A stretch of 64,000 bases of DNA from Xanthomonas campestris pv. badrii (lineage in GTDB: Bacteria; Pseudomonadota; Gammaproteobacteria; Xanthomonadales; Xanthomonadaceae), in assembly GCF_012848175.1 (NCBI RefSeq), contig NZ_CP051651.1, positions 930,001 to 994,000 on the forward strand. Reading direction: 5' to 3'. Numbering within the stretch: position 1 is the stretch's first letter; each line of letters begins with the position of its first letter. The notes beneath the pieces were generated by a model. It made no database searches and was not told where the DNA came from. It saw only the letters and a program-made list of their open reading frames with translations. A program made the translations under genes and the position numbers. This document shows, piece by piece, positions 30,776-41,909 of the stretch.

Positions 30776-31909
30776 ATGGCCTGGAATACACCCGGCAACA
30801 AGGGCGGAGATGGCCCGGACCCCAACCGTCGCAGGTCCTGGGGGCCGCGCGGCGGCGGCAATGGTGGGGGCTGGGGCAATCTGCCAGCGCCATTGAAGGA
30901 GCTGTTCGACGGCGGCGTGGGCCGCTGGATCCTGATCGCGGTGGTGCTGATGGTGCTGTTCTCCAGCTTCCAGCTCATCGGCGAGCAGCAGCGCGGCGTG
31001 GTGCTGCGCTTCGGCCAGTTCTCGCGCATCCTGCAGCCTGGCCCGAATTTCAAGCTGCCGTGGCCGATCGAGTCGGTGCGCAAGGTCAACGCCACCGAGA
31101 TCAAGACCTTCAGCAACCAGGTGCCGGTGCTGACCCGCGACGAGAACATCGTCAACGTCTCGCTCAACGTGCAGTACCAGATCAGCGACCCGCGCAAGTA
31201 TCTGTTCGGTTCGCGCAATGCCGACCTGGTACTGGAGCAGGCCGCGCAGAGCGCCGTGCGTGAGCAGGTGGGGCGTTCGGATCTCAATACCGTGCTCAAC
31301 AATCGCGGCCCGCTGGCGATCGCTTCCAAGGACCGCCTGCAGGCAGCGCTGGATGCCTACAACACCGGCCTGGCCGTCACCGGCGTGACCTTGCCCGACG
31401 CCCGTCCGCCGGAAGAGGTGAAGCCGGCCTTCGACGAGGTCAACGGCGCCCAGCAGGTGCGCGAGCGCCTGATCAACGAAGCCCAGGCCTATGCCGCCAA
31501 GGTGGTGCCGGAAGCGCGCGGCCAGGGTGCACGCACCCGCACCGGCGCCGAAGGCTACAAGCAAGCGGTGATTTCCAAGGCCGAGGGCGATGCCGACCGC
31601 TTCACCCTGCTGCAGGAACAGTACGCCGGCGCCCCCGAAGTCACCCGCAAGCGGCTGTGGCTGGAAACCGTGCAGAAGGTGTTGTCGGAGAACCGCAAGG
31701 TGATCGGCAGCGATGGCCGTCAGGTCATCTATGTGCCGCTGCCGGCCGATGCCAACAAGCCTGCCAACACCAGTGGCAGCAGTAACAGTGGCATGCCGTC
31801 GATGGTGCCGCAGGACGTGCTGTTGAACCCGCCGCAAAGCGCCAGCAGCGAGGCCATCCGCAACCCGGAACGCGGCCCGCGTCCGACCGGCCGTGAGGGA
31901 ATCGAATAA
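30776..31909 (+). CDS. hflK: FtsH protease modulator HflK
   Basis: 377-residue inner-membrane SPFH/prohibitin-family protein. It forms a large periplasmic complex with HflC that controls access to the FtsH protease. A Gly/Arg-rich cytosolic N-terminus (SWGPRGGGNGGG), one membrane helix (WILIAVVLMVLFSSFQLI) and the SPFH domain (GVVLRFGQFSRILQPGPNFKLPWP) are visible. A low-complexity Ser/Asn-rich tail ends the protein. The stop overlaps the hflC start by one base (TAATG). Confidence 0.95.
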   Translation: MAWNTPGNKGGDGPDPNRRRSWGPRGGGNGGGWGNLPAPLKELFDGGVGRWILIAVVLMVLFSSFQLIGEQQRGVVLRFGQFSRILQPGPNFKLPWPIESVRKVNATEIKTFSNQVPVLTRDENIVNVSLNVQYQISDPRKYLFGSRNADLVLEQAAQSAVREQVGRSDLNTVLNNRGPLAIASKDRLQAALDAYNTGLAVTGVTLPDARPPEEVKPAFDEVNGAQQVRERLINEAQAYAAKVVPEARGQGARTRTGAEGYKQAVISKAEGDADRFTLLQEQYAGAPEVTRKRLWLETVQKVLSENRKVIGSDGRQVIYVPLPADANKPANTSGSSNSGMPSMVPQDVLLNPPQSASSEAIRNPERGPRPTGREGIE

Positions 31910-32772
31910 TGAAGAATTCGCTAGTCGTCGGTCTGATCGTCGCCGTGCTGCTGGGCCTGATGGGCTCGGTATTCGTGGTGCGCGAAGACCAGACCGCCAT
32001 GGTGCTCAACCTGGGCCGTGTGGTGCGCGCCGACCTCAAGCCCGGCCTGCACTTCAAGATTCCGATGGTGGAATCGGTGCGCGTGTTCGACCGTCGCTTC
32101 CAGGTGCTGGACACCGCCCCGGCGCGTTACTTCACCGCCGAGCAGAAGGACGTGAGCGTGGACTTCTTCGCCATCGGCTACATCTCCGATGTGCGGGCGT
32201 TCTATCGCGCCACCGATGGCGAGGAATCGGTCGCCAACTCGCGTCTGGCGCCGATCATCACCGATTCGCTGCGTAACCAGATCAACTCGCGCACCCTGCA
32301 ACAGTTGGTTTCCGGCGACCGCAGCGAGCTGATCGCCAGCCAGCTCAAGGGCATCAATGGCGCCATCAAGGGCTTAGGGATGCAGATCACCGACCTGCGC
32401 ATCAAGCAGATCGACCTGCCTACCGACAGCCAGGTGATCACCGACGTCTACGAGCGCATGCGTGCCCAGCGCAAGCAGGAAGCCAGCAAGCTGCGCGCCG
32501 AAGGCGAAGAGCAGGCGCTGACCATCCGCGCCCAGGCCGACCGCGAGAGCACGGTGATCAAGGCCGACGCCGAGCGCGACGCACAGAAACTGCGAGGCGA
32601 AGGCGATGCGCAAGCCGCGCAGATCTATGGTCAGGCCGGCTCCAAGGACCCTGCGTTCTACGCCTTCTACCGCAGCCTGGAGGCCTACCGCGAGTCGATG
32701 ACCGACGGTAATGGCGTGGTGGTGCTGGACAAGAACGACCCGTTCCTGCAGTACCTCAAGAACGATCGTTGA
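31909..32772 (+). CDS. hflC: FtsH protease modulator HflC
   Basis: 287-residue partner of HflK. N-terminal membrane anchor (LVVGLIVAVLLGLMGSVFVV), SPFH domain starting AMVLNLGRVVRADLKPGLHFK, and a coiled-coil region rich in Ala/Glu/Arg (MRAQRKQEASKLRAEGEEQA). The C-terminus DKNDPFLQYL is conserved in the family. Translationally coupled to hflK and followed by a terminator. Confidence 0.95.
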   Translation: MKNSLVVGLIVAVLLGLMGSVFVVREDQTAMVLNLGRVVRADLKPGLHFKIPMVESVRVFDRRFQVLDTAPARYFTAEQKDVSVDFFAIGYISDVRAFYRATDGEESVANSRLAPIITDSLRNQINSRTLQQLVSGDRSELIASQLKGINGAIKGLGMQITDLRIKQIDLPTDSQVITDVYERMRAQRKQEASKLRAEGEEQALTIRAQADRESTVIKADAERDAQKLRGEGDAQAAQIYGQAGSKDPAFYAFYRSLEAYRESMTDGNGVVVLDKNDPFLQYLKNDR

Positions 32773-32794
32773 GTCGCTCTGCTTGAATCAAAGA

Positions 32795-32818
32795 CGCCCG
32801 CGTAATGCGGGCGTTTTT
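32795..32818 (+). terminator. Terminator after hflC
   Basis: CGCCCGC, loop GTAAT, GCGGGCG, then five T (32814-32818). It lies 22 bp after the hflC stop. Confidence 0.88.
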
Positions 32819-32918
32819 GCATGTGGCTCGTTTGCCGAGCAGGTGCGTTCCTGCGCGAGGAGTATTTCGGGTTGCGGATCCGGGCACACTACAGGTCCCC
32901 CAGACACCGGCATCGCCC

Positions 32919-33104
32919 ATGCATGACCTGCTTACCGCCCTGTGCCTGATTTTCATCATCGAAGGCCTGTTGCTGTTCGCTGTGCCGATCGCCTGGAAGC
33001 GCATGATCGATCAGCTCTTCAGCCTGCCGGTCGCGCAGGTGCGGGCCATCGGCGCGGTGACCCTGGCGCTGGCCGTGATCGGGCTGTGGATCGTGCGCCA
33101 TTGA
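32919..33104 (+). CDS. yjeT: DUF2065 membrane protein (YjeT)
   Basis: 61 residues, MHDLLTALCLIFIIEGLLLF, with two predicted membrane helices (residues about 5-22 and 42-58) and the conserved IEG...P turn. Function unknown. The order hflK-hflC-yjeT-purA is the same as in enterobacteria, which supports the call despite its size. Confidence 0.85.
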   Translation: MHDLLTALCLIFIIEGLLLFAVPIAWKRMIDQLFSLPVAQVRAIGAVTLALAVIGLWIVRH

Positions 33105-33236
33105 TCCGCCTGCGGCGAACGGCATCGGGATCGATGTGAAGATGCATGGGTGTCGCCAGGCGGCCGGGCCGGGCGGATGCGGCCTGTGCCAACCCCCTGA
33201 TCGACCAGGCTGGCGCGTTCCGCGTGCCAGGGGTAG

Positions 33237-34736
<1,500 letters not shown>

Positions 34737-34759
34737 TCGGCTGACCCCGCGCAGTGACA

Positions 34760-34795
34760 CGGCAACGGCCCGGCTTGTCCGGGCCGTTGCCGTTT
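34760..34795 (+). terminator. Strong terminator after purA
   Basis: CGGCAACGGCCCGG, loop CTTGT, CCGGGCCGTTGCCG (14-bp perfect stem), then TTT. It starts 23 bp after the purA stop. Confidence 0.88.
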
Positions 34796-34909
34796 GAGGA
34801 TTACTGAGATTTGACATGACTTTTGGCGGTGCCTGCGTGCCTGGTTGCGGCGGATCATCCGCGGCCTGACGCCACCGCGTGCCCACTTCGCCCCCATCGA
34901 GAATTTCCC

Positions 34910-37573
34910 ATGCGTCTTCCCCTGGTGACCGCCATCGCGCTGGCCCTGGTCGGTACAAGTCCGGCGACCTCCGTCCTCGCAGCTGCGCCGCTGCCGCAGA
35001 GCGCCGACACGTCGTCCATCACCACCCAGTTGCCGCGCACAGCCAAGCCCACGCATTACGCAGTGGAGATCACTCCGCATGCCGACAAGATGCGCTTCGA
35101 CGGCAAGGTCGCCATCGATATCAGCGTGCTGCAGCCCACCGACCAGATCGTGTTGCAAGCGGCCGACTTGCGCTTCGCGCGTGGCACGCTCACGCAAAAA
35201 GGCGGCAAGCCGCAAACGGCCAAGATCAGCAGCGATGCCGAGGCGCAGACCGCCACGTTCGCGTTCGGCAAGCCGCTGGCAGCGGGCGAGTACGTGCTGT
35301 CCATCGATTACAGCGGCGTGATCAACACGCAGGCCAATGGCTTGTTCGCGCTGGATTACACCACCGCGCAAGGTGCGCGCCGCGCGTTGTTCACCCAGTT
35401 CGAAAACTCCGATGCGCGCCGCTTCATTCCTTCCTGGGACGAGCCCAACTTCAAGGCCACTTTCGACCTGGCGATCAATGCGCCGGCCGGGCAGATGGCG
35501 GTGAGTAACATGCCGGTGGCCTCGTCGCGGCCGGGCGCAAACGGGCGCACCCGCATCGCATTCCAGACCTCGCCCAAGATGTCCACGTACCTGCTGTTCG
35601 TCAGCGTGGGCGATTTCGAGCGCGCCACCGTCACCGCCGACAATGGCACCGAGATCGGCGTCATCGCGCAGAAGGGCAAGGTGGACCAGGCGCAATTCGC
35701 GCTGGAATCCGGCCGCGATGTCTTGCACGAGTACAATGCCTACTTCGGCGTCCCATACCCGCTGCCCAAGCTGGACAACATCGCCGCGCCCGGGCGCAGC
35801 CAGTTCTTCAGCGCCATGGAAAACTGGGGCGCGATCTTCACCTTCGAATACTCGTTGTTGCTGGATCCGGCGGTGGCCAACATCGACACCAAGCAAGGCG
35901 TGTTCACCGTCGCCGCGCACGAGATCGCCCACCAGTGGTTTGGCAATCTGGTGACCATGGCGTGGTGGGATGACCTGTGGCTCAACGAAGGCTTCGCCAA
36001 CTGGATGGAAGCGCGCACCACGGCAAAACTGCATCCGGAATGGGACATCGACAAGACCGGCCCGGCCAAGAAGAGCCGTTCGGCCATGCGGCGCGATGCG
36101 TATGTGACCACCCACCCGGTGGTGCAGCACGTGGCCACCGTGGAGCAGGCCAGCCAGGCCTTCGATGCCATCACCTACGCCAAGGGCGAGGCGGTGATTG
36201 CCATGCTGGAAGACTACGTCGGCTCGGATCACTGGCGCGACGGCGTGCGCAGTTACATCAAGCAGCATCAGTACGGCAATGCGGTGACCGACCAGTTGTG
36301 GCAGCAGATCGACGCCGTGGCCCCGGGCAAGCAATTCACCCAGGTGGCACACGACTTCACCCTGCAGCCGGGCGTGCCGTTGATCAAGGCCAGCACCCGC
36401 TGCGTGGGTGGCCAGACCACGGTGACGCTGGAGCAGGGCGAGTTGACGCTGGACCGCCCCGACAAGCAGCCGTTGCGCTGGCATGTGCCGGTGGTCGTGC
36501 GCAGCGGCGACGCCACGCCGGTACGTGTGCTGGTAGACGGCACCGCCCAGGTGCAGGTGCCGGGCTGCGACGCACCGGTGGTGGTCAACGCCGGGCAAAA
36601 AGGCTACTTCCGCACCTTGTATGCGCCCGCACAGTTCAAGGCGCTGACCAGCAGGTTTGGCGCGCTACCGGTGGTGGACCAGTTGGGCGTGTTGAACGAC
36701 ACCGACGCACTGGCCGACGCGGGCATGCAGACAGAGGCCGATGTCTTGGATCTCACCGCACAGGTGGCAGTCGGCGCATCGCCCGACCTCTGGGACATGG
36801 TGGCCGGCATCTACGATGGTGTGGATGGCAGCTTCGAGCATGACCCGGCTGGGCGCGCCGCGTGGCGTGCCTATGCAGTGCCACGCCTGTCGACCGAATT
36901 CGCATCGCTGGGTTGGGACAACCGCGATGGCGACTCGGCGCAGATCCAGCAGTTGCGTACCCGCCTGATCGCCAGCCTCAGCGACATGGGCGATGCCGCA
37001 GTGATCGCCGAGGCGCGCCGGCGCTTTGCCGCTTTCCAGGTCACTGCCGCATCGCTGTCGCCGGAGTTGCGTGACAGCGTGCTGGGCGCGGTTGCGCGCA
37101 ATGCCGACACCGCCACCTGGGACGCCTTGCATGCCTTGGCCAAGCAGGAAACCTCGGCGATGGTGCGCGACGCCTACTACGATTTCCTCTCCATGCCCAT
37201 CGACGAGGCGCTGGCCAAGCGCGCGCTGGCACTGGCGTTGACACCAGAGCCGGGCGCCACCACTGGCGCGAGCATGATCGACCGGGTCGCCTCCCAGCAT
37301 CCGGAGCTTGCCTTCGATTTCGCCGTGGCGCATCGCACGCAGGTGGACACCCTGGTGGACTCCACCTCGCGTGCCCGCTATTACCCCGGCCTGGGCATCG
37401 ACTCGGCCGAGCTTGCCACCGCCGACCGGATCAAGGCCTATGCCGAGCAGTACATCGCGCCGACCTCGCGGCAGGCCGCAGACAACGCCATCAACACGAT
37501 CCAGACGCGGGTGAAGCTGCGGGCGGCGTCGCTGCCGCAGATCAAGGCGTGGTTGAAGGGACGCAAGCGCTGA
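34910..37573 (+). CDS. Exported M1-family zinc aminopeptidase
   Basis: 887-residue precursor with a signal peptide (MRLPLVTAIALALVGTSPATSVLAAAP), so periplasmic or secreted. The M1 catalytic set is intact: exopeptidase loop SAMENWGA (about 301), zinc site HEIAHQWFGN (about 337) and downstream NEGFANWME supplying the third ligand. An ERAP-like C-terminal domain follows. It trims N-terminal residues from peptides. ATG 34910 is preferred over the frame opening at 34823 because it gives the signal peptide directly. Confidence 0.93.
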   Translation: MRLPLVTAIALALVGTSPATSVLAAAPLPQSADTSSITTQLPRTAKPTHYAVEITPHADKMRFDGKVAIDISVLQPTDQIVLQAADLRFARGTLTQKGGKPQTAKISSDAEAQTATFAFGKPLAAGEYVLSIDYSGVINTQANGLFALDYTTAQGARRALFTQFENSDARRFIPSWDEPNFKATFDLAINAPAGQMAVSNMPVASSRPGANGRTRIAFQTSPKMSTYLLFVSVGDFERATVTADNGTEIGVIAQKGKVDQAQFALESGRDVLHEYNAYFGVPYPLPKLDNIAAPGRSQFFSAMENWGAIFTFEYSLLLDPAVANIDTKQGVFTVAAHEIAHQWFGNLVTMAWWDDLWLNEGFANWMEARTTAKLHPEWDIDKTGPAKKSRSAMRRDAYVTTHPVVQHVATVEQASQAFDAITYAKGEAVIAMLEDYVGSDHWRDGVRSYIKQHQYGNAVTDQLWQQIDAVAPGKQFTQVAHDFTLQPGVPLIKASTRCVGGQTTVTLEQGELTLDRPDKQPLRWHVPVVVRSGDATPVRVLVDGTAQVQVPGCDAPVVVNAGQKGYFRTLYAPAQFKALTSRFGALPVVDQLGVLNDTDALADAGMQTEADVLDLTAQVAVGASPDLWDMVAGIYDGVDGSFEHDPAGRAAWRAYAVPRLSTEFASLGWDNRDGDSAQIQQLRTRLIASLSDMGDAAVIAEARRRFAAFQVTAASLSPELRDSVLGAVARNADTATWDALHALAKQETSAMVRDAYYDFLSMPIDEALAKRALALALTPEPGATTGASMIDRVASQHPELAFDFAVAHRTQVDTLVDSTSRARYYPGLGIDSAELATADRIKAYAEQYIAPTSRQAADNAINTIQTRVKLRAASLPQIKAWLKGRKR

Positions 37574-37599
37574 GCGTTGCGGTCATCGCAGCACAGGAA

Positions 37600-37625
37600 A
37601 CAGCCCGGCGTTGCCGGGCTTTTCT
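37600..37625. terminator. Terminator between aminopeptidase and effector 1
   Basis: AGCCCGGC, GTT, GCCGGGCT followed by TTTC on the plus strand. It separates converging genes. Confidence 0.8.
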
Positions 37626-37642
37626 TTGCCGCGCTGCCGGCC

Positions 37643-38965
37643 TTATCCCATGCGCATCGACGCACTCTCACGCTGCCGGTCCGCCTCCTGCTGCTGGCTC
37701 TGCGCCAACGCCTGCTGGCGATCGTTACTGGCTACCTCCAGCTGCTGCAGCGACTGCTCCACCGGCGTCTGCACAGCCACATCGGTCGGCATGTGGGCGC
37801 GCAGGTGCGCCGGGTTGTTCAACTCGCCCTGCACCACAAACACAGTGCGGCCAGCCGGGCTGTCGGCGGTCTGTTGGCTCAGCACCACATGGTCGGCCCG
37901 GTCCAGGTTGTTCTGGCGGGCGAGGGTCATCACGCTGGCGATGAGGCGCTCGCTGTTCTCGTCCGGCGTGCGCCCAGCCTGCGCATCGATCGCGCTCACG
38001 CCCGCGCGCACCTGCTGCAGCAGTGCGTAGTCCCGGTGATCAGGGCCGATATCGGCCAGTTTGGTTGGCGACTGCGTCTGATCGCGCAGGCCGTCGGCCG
38101 ACGCCGTGAACGGGCTGCGGGTGATCGAGCGGTACGGGTCGTCTTCGTGGAACTGCGTGGCTCTGTGCTGCCGTTCCAGGCGCACGGCGCGGGCATCGTC
38201 GAGTTCGGCGATACGGCCGGCATTGGTTTCTTCGCGCATGGACAGATGTCCGCCGCCAGCGCTGACGTTCACCCACTTGTGTTCTTTTTCGAAGTACATC
38301 GCGTAGAAGCTGTTGCTGCCGATGACGTTGGGGTCGACCGCAGAGCGGCCCTCCAGCATCTGGATCGCTTCGGTGGTGCCAAGCTTGGCCAGGTACTGGC
38401 TGCCTGCCGCCAGTCCCATCTGCGCAAAGGTCTCATAGCCGGTATTGCTGATGCGAGTGGCGCCGACGTATTCGTTGTCGAGCATGTTGGTCCAGATCTG
38501 TTCCAGCTTCTGGGGGCCGCTATTTTCCAGGGCCGCTTGCAGGAGCACGCGGGGCGTCCAGCAGTTGGGGTCGAGCTCATGGTCAAGGAAGGCTTGGTCG
38601 TGTGCTCGCATGACGTCCTTGCCGGGAAGGTTCAGTGCCATATCCGGACGCTCTTTGTCGAACCAAGCTTGTCGAAGCTCAAAATCCTTCTTGAGCAGCG
38701 TCTGCCCGAACTCTTCCCACTGGCGTTCGCTCAATTGAGCATTGGCAAAGCGCGAGCCAGTATCGTGCTGTGTCCTGGCATAGTCTTGCGCGTAACTGTT
38801 AGCCACTTGCCCTGGCAAGCTGTCGTTGTGCACGACGCCTAATGCCAGCGTCCCATAGCCGTCTGCTCCATCCAGCTGCGAAAGATAGTTCCAGTACAAC
38901 TCGCGATTGCCTTTATCCGCGTAGTTGGCCAGGATCTGGAGATCTTGTCTAGTTAATCCACTCAT
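37643..38965 (-). CDS. XVIPCD-containing type IV secretion effector, copy 1
   Basis: 440 residues. Residues about 308-440 match the Xanthomonas VirD4-interacting protein conserved domain: DHRDYALLQQVRAG, LARQNNLDRADHVVLSQQT, GRTVFVVQGELNNPAH, TPVEQSLQQLE and a Gln-rich tail. In X. citri this domain delivers antibacterial toxins into rival bacteria through the chromosomal type IV system. Residues 1-300, opening MSGLTRQDLQILANYADKGN, are shared by several such proteins, and I cannot name an activity for them. The lipoprotein gene 25 bp upstream is the likely immunity partner. Copies 2 and 3 match it almost exactly from residue 121 on. Confidence 0.85.
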   Translation of the reverse strand: MSGLTRQDLQILANYADKGNRELYWNYLSQLDGADGYGTLALGVVHNDSLPGQVANSYAQDYARTQHDTGSRFANAQLSERQWEEFGQTLLKKDFELRQAWFDKERPDMALNLPGKDVMRAHDQAFLDHELDPNCWTPRVLLQAALENSGPQKLEQIWTNMLDNEYVGATRISNTGYETFAQMGLAAGSQYLAKLGTTEAIQMLEGRSAVDPNVIGSNSFYAMYFEKEHKWVNVSAGGGHLSMREETNAGRIAELDDARAVRLERQHRATQFHEDDPYRSITRSPFTASADGLRDQTQSPTKLADIGPDHRDYALLQQVRAGVSAIDAQAGRTPDENSERLIASVMTLARQNNLDRADHVVLSQQTADSPAGRTVFVVQGELNNPAHLRAHMPTDVAVQTPVEQSLQQLEVASNDRQQALAQSQQQEADRQRESASMRMG

Positions 38966-38990
38966 ATTTTACTCCCTGTCAGTAGACCGA

Positions 38991-39854
38991 TCATCTGACT
39001 TTGGTGCGTGCCAGTATTTCTTTTACTGCATCTTCCATGCGCTTCCAGTCCTTCAGGAATGCACGCTTGTAGTTGAGACTGATGGAAAGTTTGTTCTCGA
39101 TATCGGAGAAGTAGTGGACGCAACTTGCAGCAACGGCACCTTTTTCATGGGCCACTTCAGATCCCTCCAGCCGAACGCCATCTGCTCGAAATTTTTTGCT
39201 GTCGCACTTGATGAACGTGGTCAAATTGCCGCTTGAGTCGCGCGCGACGTACCAGTCGTCTTCAAACGCAGGGTTGCGCGTCGGAGGCTCGCCGTGGCGG
39301 GCTTCATACGCTTTTACATATGCCGCCATCTTCTCCTCATCAATGGCGTAGGGCGTTAATCCGAATGCTTCAGGCTGTGCTATGCGGAGATCGAGCCGGG
39401 CGACAGGATTGCTCCGCTCAACAGAGCCTGCCTCTGTACGCCTATCGTTTGACGAGAAACGCTCAAGCAATACCTCAATGGGAACACGGTCGACATAGTC
39501 GATCGACACGGAAATTTCTTTCCGGAAATCATTCGTACGCGGGTTGGCCCGTGCCCCGGGCGGAGTAGGGGTCATGTCTGGCCATTCGATAACCAGCGTG
39601 ACGCCTTCGCCCGGCCACGGTGCGATCTGGCTGTCCAGGTAGTTGGCGGGGATGCGGAAGGTGTTCGGCCCCAGTTTTATGTCCACCGGTGCGTCCGAAT
39701 AGGTGTGCCCGTTGATGGTGCGGCCGGTGGTGACGTTGTCCGGCATGGGGGAGGTCCCTTTCTGTTCGGGTGATGGCGTCCGTGCACACGCACTGCCGGT
39801 GACAGCCACGGCGAGTGCAAGGGCCAGGCACCGGCCGGATGACATCATGTGCAT
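38991..39854 (-). CDS. Lipoprotein, candidate immunity protein for effector 1
   Basis: 287 residues with a lipoprotein-like signal (CLALALAVAVTGSAC, lipid site C23), so probably periplasmic on a membrane. No catalytic motif seen. Type IV effector inhibitors in Xanthomonas are often periplasmic lipoproteins encoded next to their toxins, and this gene is 25 bp upstream of effector 1 on the same strand. Three paralogues pair with three effectors. The first 113 and last 89 residues are nearly constant and the middle varies. Immunity is inferred. Confidence 0.7.
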   Translation of the reverse strand: MHMMSSGRCLALALAVAVTGSACARTPSPEQKGTSPMPDNVTTGRTINGHTYSDAPVDIKLGPNTFRIPANYLDSQIAPWPGEGVTLVIEWPDMTPTPPGARANPRTNDFRKEISVSIDYVDRVPIEVLLERFSSNDRRTEAGSVERSNPVARLDLRIAQPEAFGLTPYAIDEEKMAAYVKAYEARHGEPPTRNPAFEDDWYVARDSSGNLTTFIKCDSKKFRADGVRLEGSEVAHEKGAVAASCVHYFSDIENKLSISLNYKRAFLKDWKRMEDAVKEILARTKVR

Positions 39855-39955
39855 TGATCAATCCATTGCAGGGTTCGTCGGCAACTATAGGCAAATCAGG
39901 ATCAACGCGACAGCAAGGGCCCGGCCTGCGATTGCCGGTGCAGTACGGTACGCGC

Positions 39956-40014
39956 CGATGTGGTCTACACGAACCGCAAGCGCGCCATGGCGTTGGATGT
40001 CTTCGATACGTAGC
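39956..40014 (+). pseudogene. 3'-end remnant of an unidentified gene
   Basis: A short plus-strand frame reads DVVYTNRKRAMALDVFDT then a stop. It looks like a genuine protein C-terminus rather than chance sequence, but has no start or upstream body. The same fragment recurs at 45006-45056, where the IS end cuts it before the stop. It marks what flanked the ancestral lipoprotein gene. Confidence 0.35.
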
Positions 40015-40024
40015 CGGTTAGCTG

Positions 40025-40050
40025 GAAAACGCAGCGCCCTTGGGCGCTGC
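40025..40050 (-). terminator. Terminator after the DUF262 gene
   Basis: On the minus strand: GCAGCGCCC, AA, GGGCGCTGC followed by GTTTTCC. It lies 37 bp beyond the DUF262 stop. Confidence 0.7.
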
Positions 40051-40086
40051 TGTAGGAGCTGGCGGCGAGGCTCTACGCGATGGCTG

Positions 40087-41889
40087 TCAGTCAGTCTCCA
40101 CTGCTGCAGCGCGCTTTCCCATTGCCGCCTCGATCAGCGCCAAGAGGTTCTGCTGGCGCTGATGGCAGAAGCTGTCGAAGTCATCGGCACGCAGGGCAGC
40201 GACCGGGATGCGATGGCTGACCAGGAGTGCATCCATGCCAACGTTGTCCAGCTGGACCTGCTTATGGGCCTGCAGGGCGGCCAGATAGCTGGAGGGGGCC
40301 GATCCGCCAATCATGCGGTTGGCCTTGTAGGAGATTGGCGTCTTGTTGATGATCGAGTCGTAGCGCCGACGCGGGATGTCCTGCTTTTCGCACCAATCGC
40401 GCGGGAAGATGTGGTGGATGTCCAGTGCCACCTCGTCGGCCTCCAGATCGCGGATACGCGATTTCCAGAACAGGTCCTGTGCGCCTTCGCGCAGTACCAG
40501 CACGTTGATGCCCTTGTAGGCGGCGCTCAGGCGCGAGGTCAGCGAGGCGAGGCGGTCGATCTGGAAGGTGGCATCGGCAATCGTGCGTGGCGGTTGGCCA
40601 TCGTGCTCGATCCAGCTCAGCAGCTCATCGACATCATTTGCAATACGGGTCTCCACCGCGCCGCCGTAGAGTTCGCCCAGCACGCCGCACCAGAACCACT
40701 GCGCCAGCTTCTGGTGGATGCGCGGCTCGCGCCAGTGCTCGTCGGCGCCGATCAGTGCCAACACCGCCGCCAACGGCGCCAGCTGGGTGCGGTAAGGCAG
40801 GTCGCGTGGCGCAGTGAAGCATTCCTGGCGCAGGAACTTGGCCGCACGCAGGAACCCTTGTTCAACCGGGTTGGCCCAGCGCTTGTAGGCATCCAGCGGC
40901 AGTTCCAGCACCGATGCGCGCTTGGCGCTGACCGGGGCCACCTGCTTGCCGGTCTTGCCGGCCTCGATATCGGCACGGCGCCTTTCCAGCGTGTGCAGCA
41001 TCGTCAGGGCCTGCAGAAAGTCGGTGTTCTCCACCCCGCGCAGGATGGGTTCCTTGGCCAGCCGCTTGTAGCGCGAGGACACCTTACGCAGCTCGCTGCC
41101 GTACCAGTCGTCGCGCAGGTTGTAGCCATCGGCAGCATAGCTGGCGGTCACCAACTCGAACACCGACAGCGGGACGCCGCCGGTATTGACCTTCTCGAAC
41201 ACCAGGCACACCGCTTCCTTGCTGGTTTCCTTCTTCAGCACGATCAGCGGGATCTGATATTCGTTGTATGCATCGAGCACCTTTTCTTTGAACTCAAAGA
41301 ACTGCGCCTGCGCAGCGGCGTTGAACTTGAACAGATCCTGCAGCCAGCCCATCGCCTCCAGGATCTCTGAGCATGGGAAGTACAGCTGTTTACATTCCAG
41401 CTCGCGCGTGGACAGGTCCAGATCCAGCCTGCGGCCGAAATCGCTGCGCTGCTGGCGACTGCCGTCGGTGGCGATGATGGCCTCGTCCAGCCGGTCCGGG
41501 CCGGCCAGGGCGGTGGGGATGTGGATGTAGTAGTGGCGGTCGACCGGCTTGCCCTTGTCGGTCGTGGTCTTGACCGGGCCGGACAGCTTGAGCACCTGGG
41601 TCAGTGTGGTCAGACGTTGCTGACCGTCGAGGATCAGCTTCTCCGGTGCGGCCAGTCCCTCCGGCGGCACGTTCTCCACCGGGCGGACCTGGAAACGCAC
41701 CTCGCCGCCGGTTTCCAGCAGCATCACCGCGCCCACCGGGAACGAGCGCCCCAGGCTGACCAGAAGGCTGCGCACATGCTCGTCATCCCAGACCCAGCCA
41801 CGCTGGAAATCCGGTAGCTGGATCTTGCCTTGGACGACGTCCTTGAGCAGGTCCTTCAATGGCAGTTTGGTGCTGTCGAATGTGGTCAT
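40087..41889 (-). CDS. DUF262/DUF1524-type (GmrSD-like) restriction protein
   Basis: 600 residues. The N-terminal DUF262 domain shows QLPDFQRGWVW (24-34) and DGQQRLTTL (88-96), the ParB-like nucleotide-dependent half of GmrSD type IV restriction enzymes. The C-terminal DIHHIFPRDW (490-499) with a later NKTPIS...NRMIGG matches the DUF1524 His-Me/HNH nuclease half. Proteins of this type cut modified phage DNA. ATG 41889 (MTTFDSTKLP) has AAGGAAA upstream; 15 codons of further open frame run into IS DNA. The IS end is only 21 bp from this start. Confidence 0.85.
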   Translation of the reverse strand: MTTFDSTKLPLKDLLKDVVQGKIQLPDFQRGWVWDDEHVRSLLVSLGRSFPVGAVMLLETGGEVRFQVRPVENVPPEGLAAPEKLILDGQQRLTTLTQVLKLSGPVKTTTDKGKPVDRHYYIHIPTALAGPDRLDEAIIATDGSRQQRSDFGRRLDLDLSTRELECKQLYFPCSEILEAMGWLQDLFKFNAAAQAQFFEFKEKVLDAYNEYQIPLIVLKKETSKEAVCLVFEKVNTGGVPLSVFELVTASYAADGYNLRDDWYGSELRKVSSRYKRLAKEPILRGVENTDFLQALTMLHTLERRRADIEAGKTGKQVAPVSAKRASVLELPLDAYKRWANPVEQGFLRAAKFLRQECFTAPRDLPYRTQLAPLAAVLALIGADEHWREPRIHQKLAQWFWCGVLGELYGGAVETRIANDVDELLSWIEHDGQPPRTIADATFQIDRLASLTSRLSAAYKGINVLVLREGAQDLFWKSRIRDLEADEVALDIHHIFPRDWCEKQDIPRRRYDSIINKTPISYKANRMIGGSAPSSYLAALQAHKQVQLDNVGMDALLVSHRIPVAALRADDFDSFCHQRQQNLLALIEAAMGKRAAAVETD

Positions 41890-41909
41890 GGGCTTGTTTC
41901 CTTGTGATG

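Noticed and set aside
30163..30896. Plus-strand frames of 140-179 codons before hflK
   Set aside because: No domain, no ribosome site, composition like chance frames; one overlaps the hflK start in another frame.
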